The translations under genes were made by a program, and so were the position numbers. A stretch of DNA of 6,504 nucleotides, taken from Proteobacteria bacterium UBA6920. Lineage in GTDB: Bacteria > Pseudomonadota > Gammaproteobacteria > SG8-11. Position 1 is the stretch's first letter. Each line of letters begins with the position of its first letter. Where the stretch lies: assembly GCA_002448875.1 (NCBI GenBank), contig DKAS01000034.1:1-6504 (forward strand), in the 5' to 3' direction. The notes under the pieces were generated by a model. That model did no database searches and had not been told where the DNA came from. It saw nothing but the letters and a program-made list of their open reading frames with translations. Below, piece by piece: positions 6,076 to 6,504 of the stretch.

Positions 6076-6081
6076 AAGCTC

Positions 6082-6504
6082 ATGAGCGAACTGCAAAGCA
6101 TTATCGAATCGGCCTTTGAACGCCGGGCGGATATCAATCCGCGCACCGTGGAAACCCATGTCAAGGAAGCCGTCACGGAGGTGGTCAATAAACTGGACAA
6201 AGGCGAACTGCGGGTGGCGGAAAAGAAAGACGGCGACTGGGTGGTTCATCAGTGGCTGAAGAAAGCCGTATTGCTGTCCTTCCGCATCGCCGACAACGAA
6301 TTCATGAAGGGCGGCTTCAGCAACTACTATGACAAGGTGCCGCCCAAATACGCCGACTACAACTCCCGCGCCTTCCGTGACGACGGCGTGCGTGTGGTCC
6401 CCCCGGCCACGGTGCGCAAGGGCTCCTATATCGCCCCCAATGTGGTTTTGATGCCCTCTTACGTCAACATCGGCGCTTACGTGGACAGCGGCACCATGGT
6501 CGAC
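6082..6504 (+). CDS. dapD: Tetrahydrodipicolinate N-succinyltransferase DapD (3' truncated by window edge)
   Basis: DapD transfers succinyl from succinyl-CoA to tetrahydrodipicolinate, the committed step of the succinylase branch, and its product is the DapC substrate. The first 141 residues are visible (my translation of 6082-6504), about half of the roughly 274-aa E. coli protein, and they align to it without gaps. They comprise the helical N-terminal domain ([17 protein letters not shown] at 4-20; [14 protein letters not shown] at 56-69), then [10 protein letters not shown] (84-93). The left-handed beta-helix of hexapeptide repeats begins at about 105 ([19 protein letters not shown]), followed by [12 protein letters not shown] (124-135). 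The last visible codon is Asp141, which matches the position reported (from memory) as a likely catalytic Asp in the family. It starts at ATG 6082 with GGAG upstream and is co-directional with dapC at 29 nt, almost surely one operon. No stop lies within the window. Confidence 0.97.
   Translation, partial: MSELQSIIESAFERRADINPRTVETHVKEAVTEVVNKLDKGELRVAEKKDGDWVVHQWLKKAVLLSFRIADNEFMKGGFSNYYDKVPPKYADYNSRAFRDDGVRVVPPATVRKGSYIAPNVVLMPSYVNIGAYVDSGTMVD

Overview
The window reads as ordinary chromosome from a gammaproteobacterium, or a close proteobacterial relative. Three things support this: the C-terminal part of GlnD, the succinylase lysine branch with dapC directly followed by dapD, and a CysB-type LysR regulator. 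Protein-level resemblance is to gammaproteobacterial families. The base composition is moderately GC-rich, with more AT-rich intergenic stretches. The species cannot be named. Sulfur-oxidiser-like lineages are a guess based only on the form of CysB.

Layout: (1) 1-1026 (+), the C-terminal third of glnD, whose 5' part lies outside the window. (2) 1027-1256, a non-coding gap holding a perfect 9-bp GC-rich hairpin and an AT-rich stretch ahead of cysB. (3) 1257-2183 (+), cysB. (4) A GC-rich hairpin at 2191-2223 between convergent genes. (5) 2233-2442 (-), a 69-aa two-helix DUF2892 membrane protein. (6) 2612-4715 (-), a compact three-gene unit transcribed EamA/DMT transporter -> VOC (glyoxalase-fold) protein -> HDOD protein, with a 17-nt overlap and a 12-nt gap. 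(7) A 140-bp divergent promoter region, 4716-4855. (8) 4856-6052 (+) dapC and 6082-6504+ (+) dapD, the latter running off the right edge.

How they fit together: GlnD uridylylates PII in response to glutamine. DapD and DapC carry out consecutive steps of meso-diaminopimelate/lysine synthesis: succinylation of tetrahydrodipicolinate, then glutamate-dependent transamination. CysB controls sulfur assimilation genes. The EamA-VOC-HDOD set has no obvious pathway link to these.

In many gammaproteobacteria glnD lies close to dapC/dapD. Here five genes on mixed strands sit between them, which is the main structural oddity. I found no CRISPR array, tRNA, rRNA, transposase, integrase, phage gene or recognisable defence system, and I do not claim a new biological system. 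The items worth a second look are modest: substitutions in the CysB ligand pocket, a degenerate HDOD core motif, a possible near-leaderless dapC mRNA, and two intergenic hairpins.
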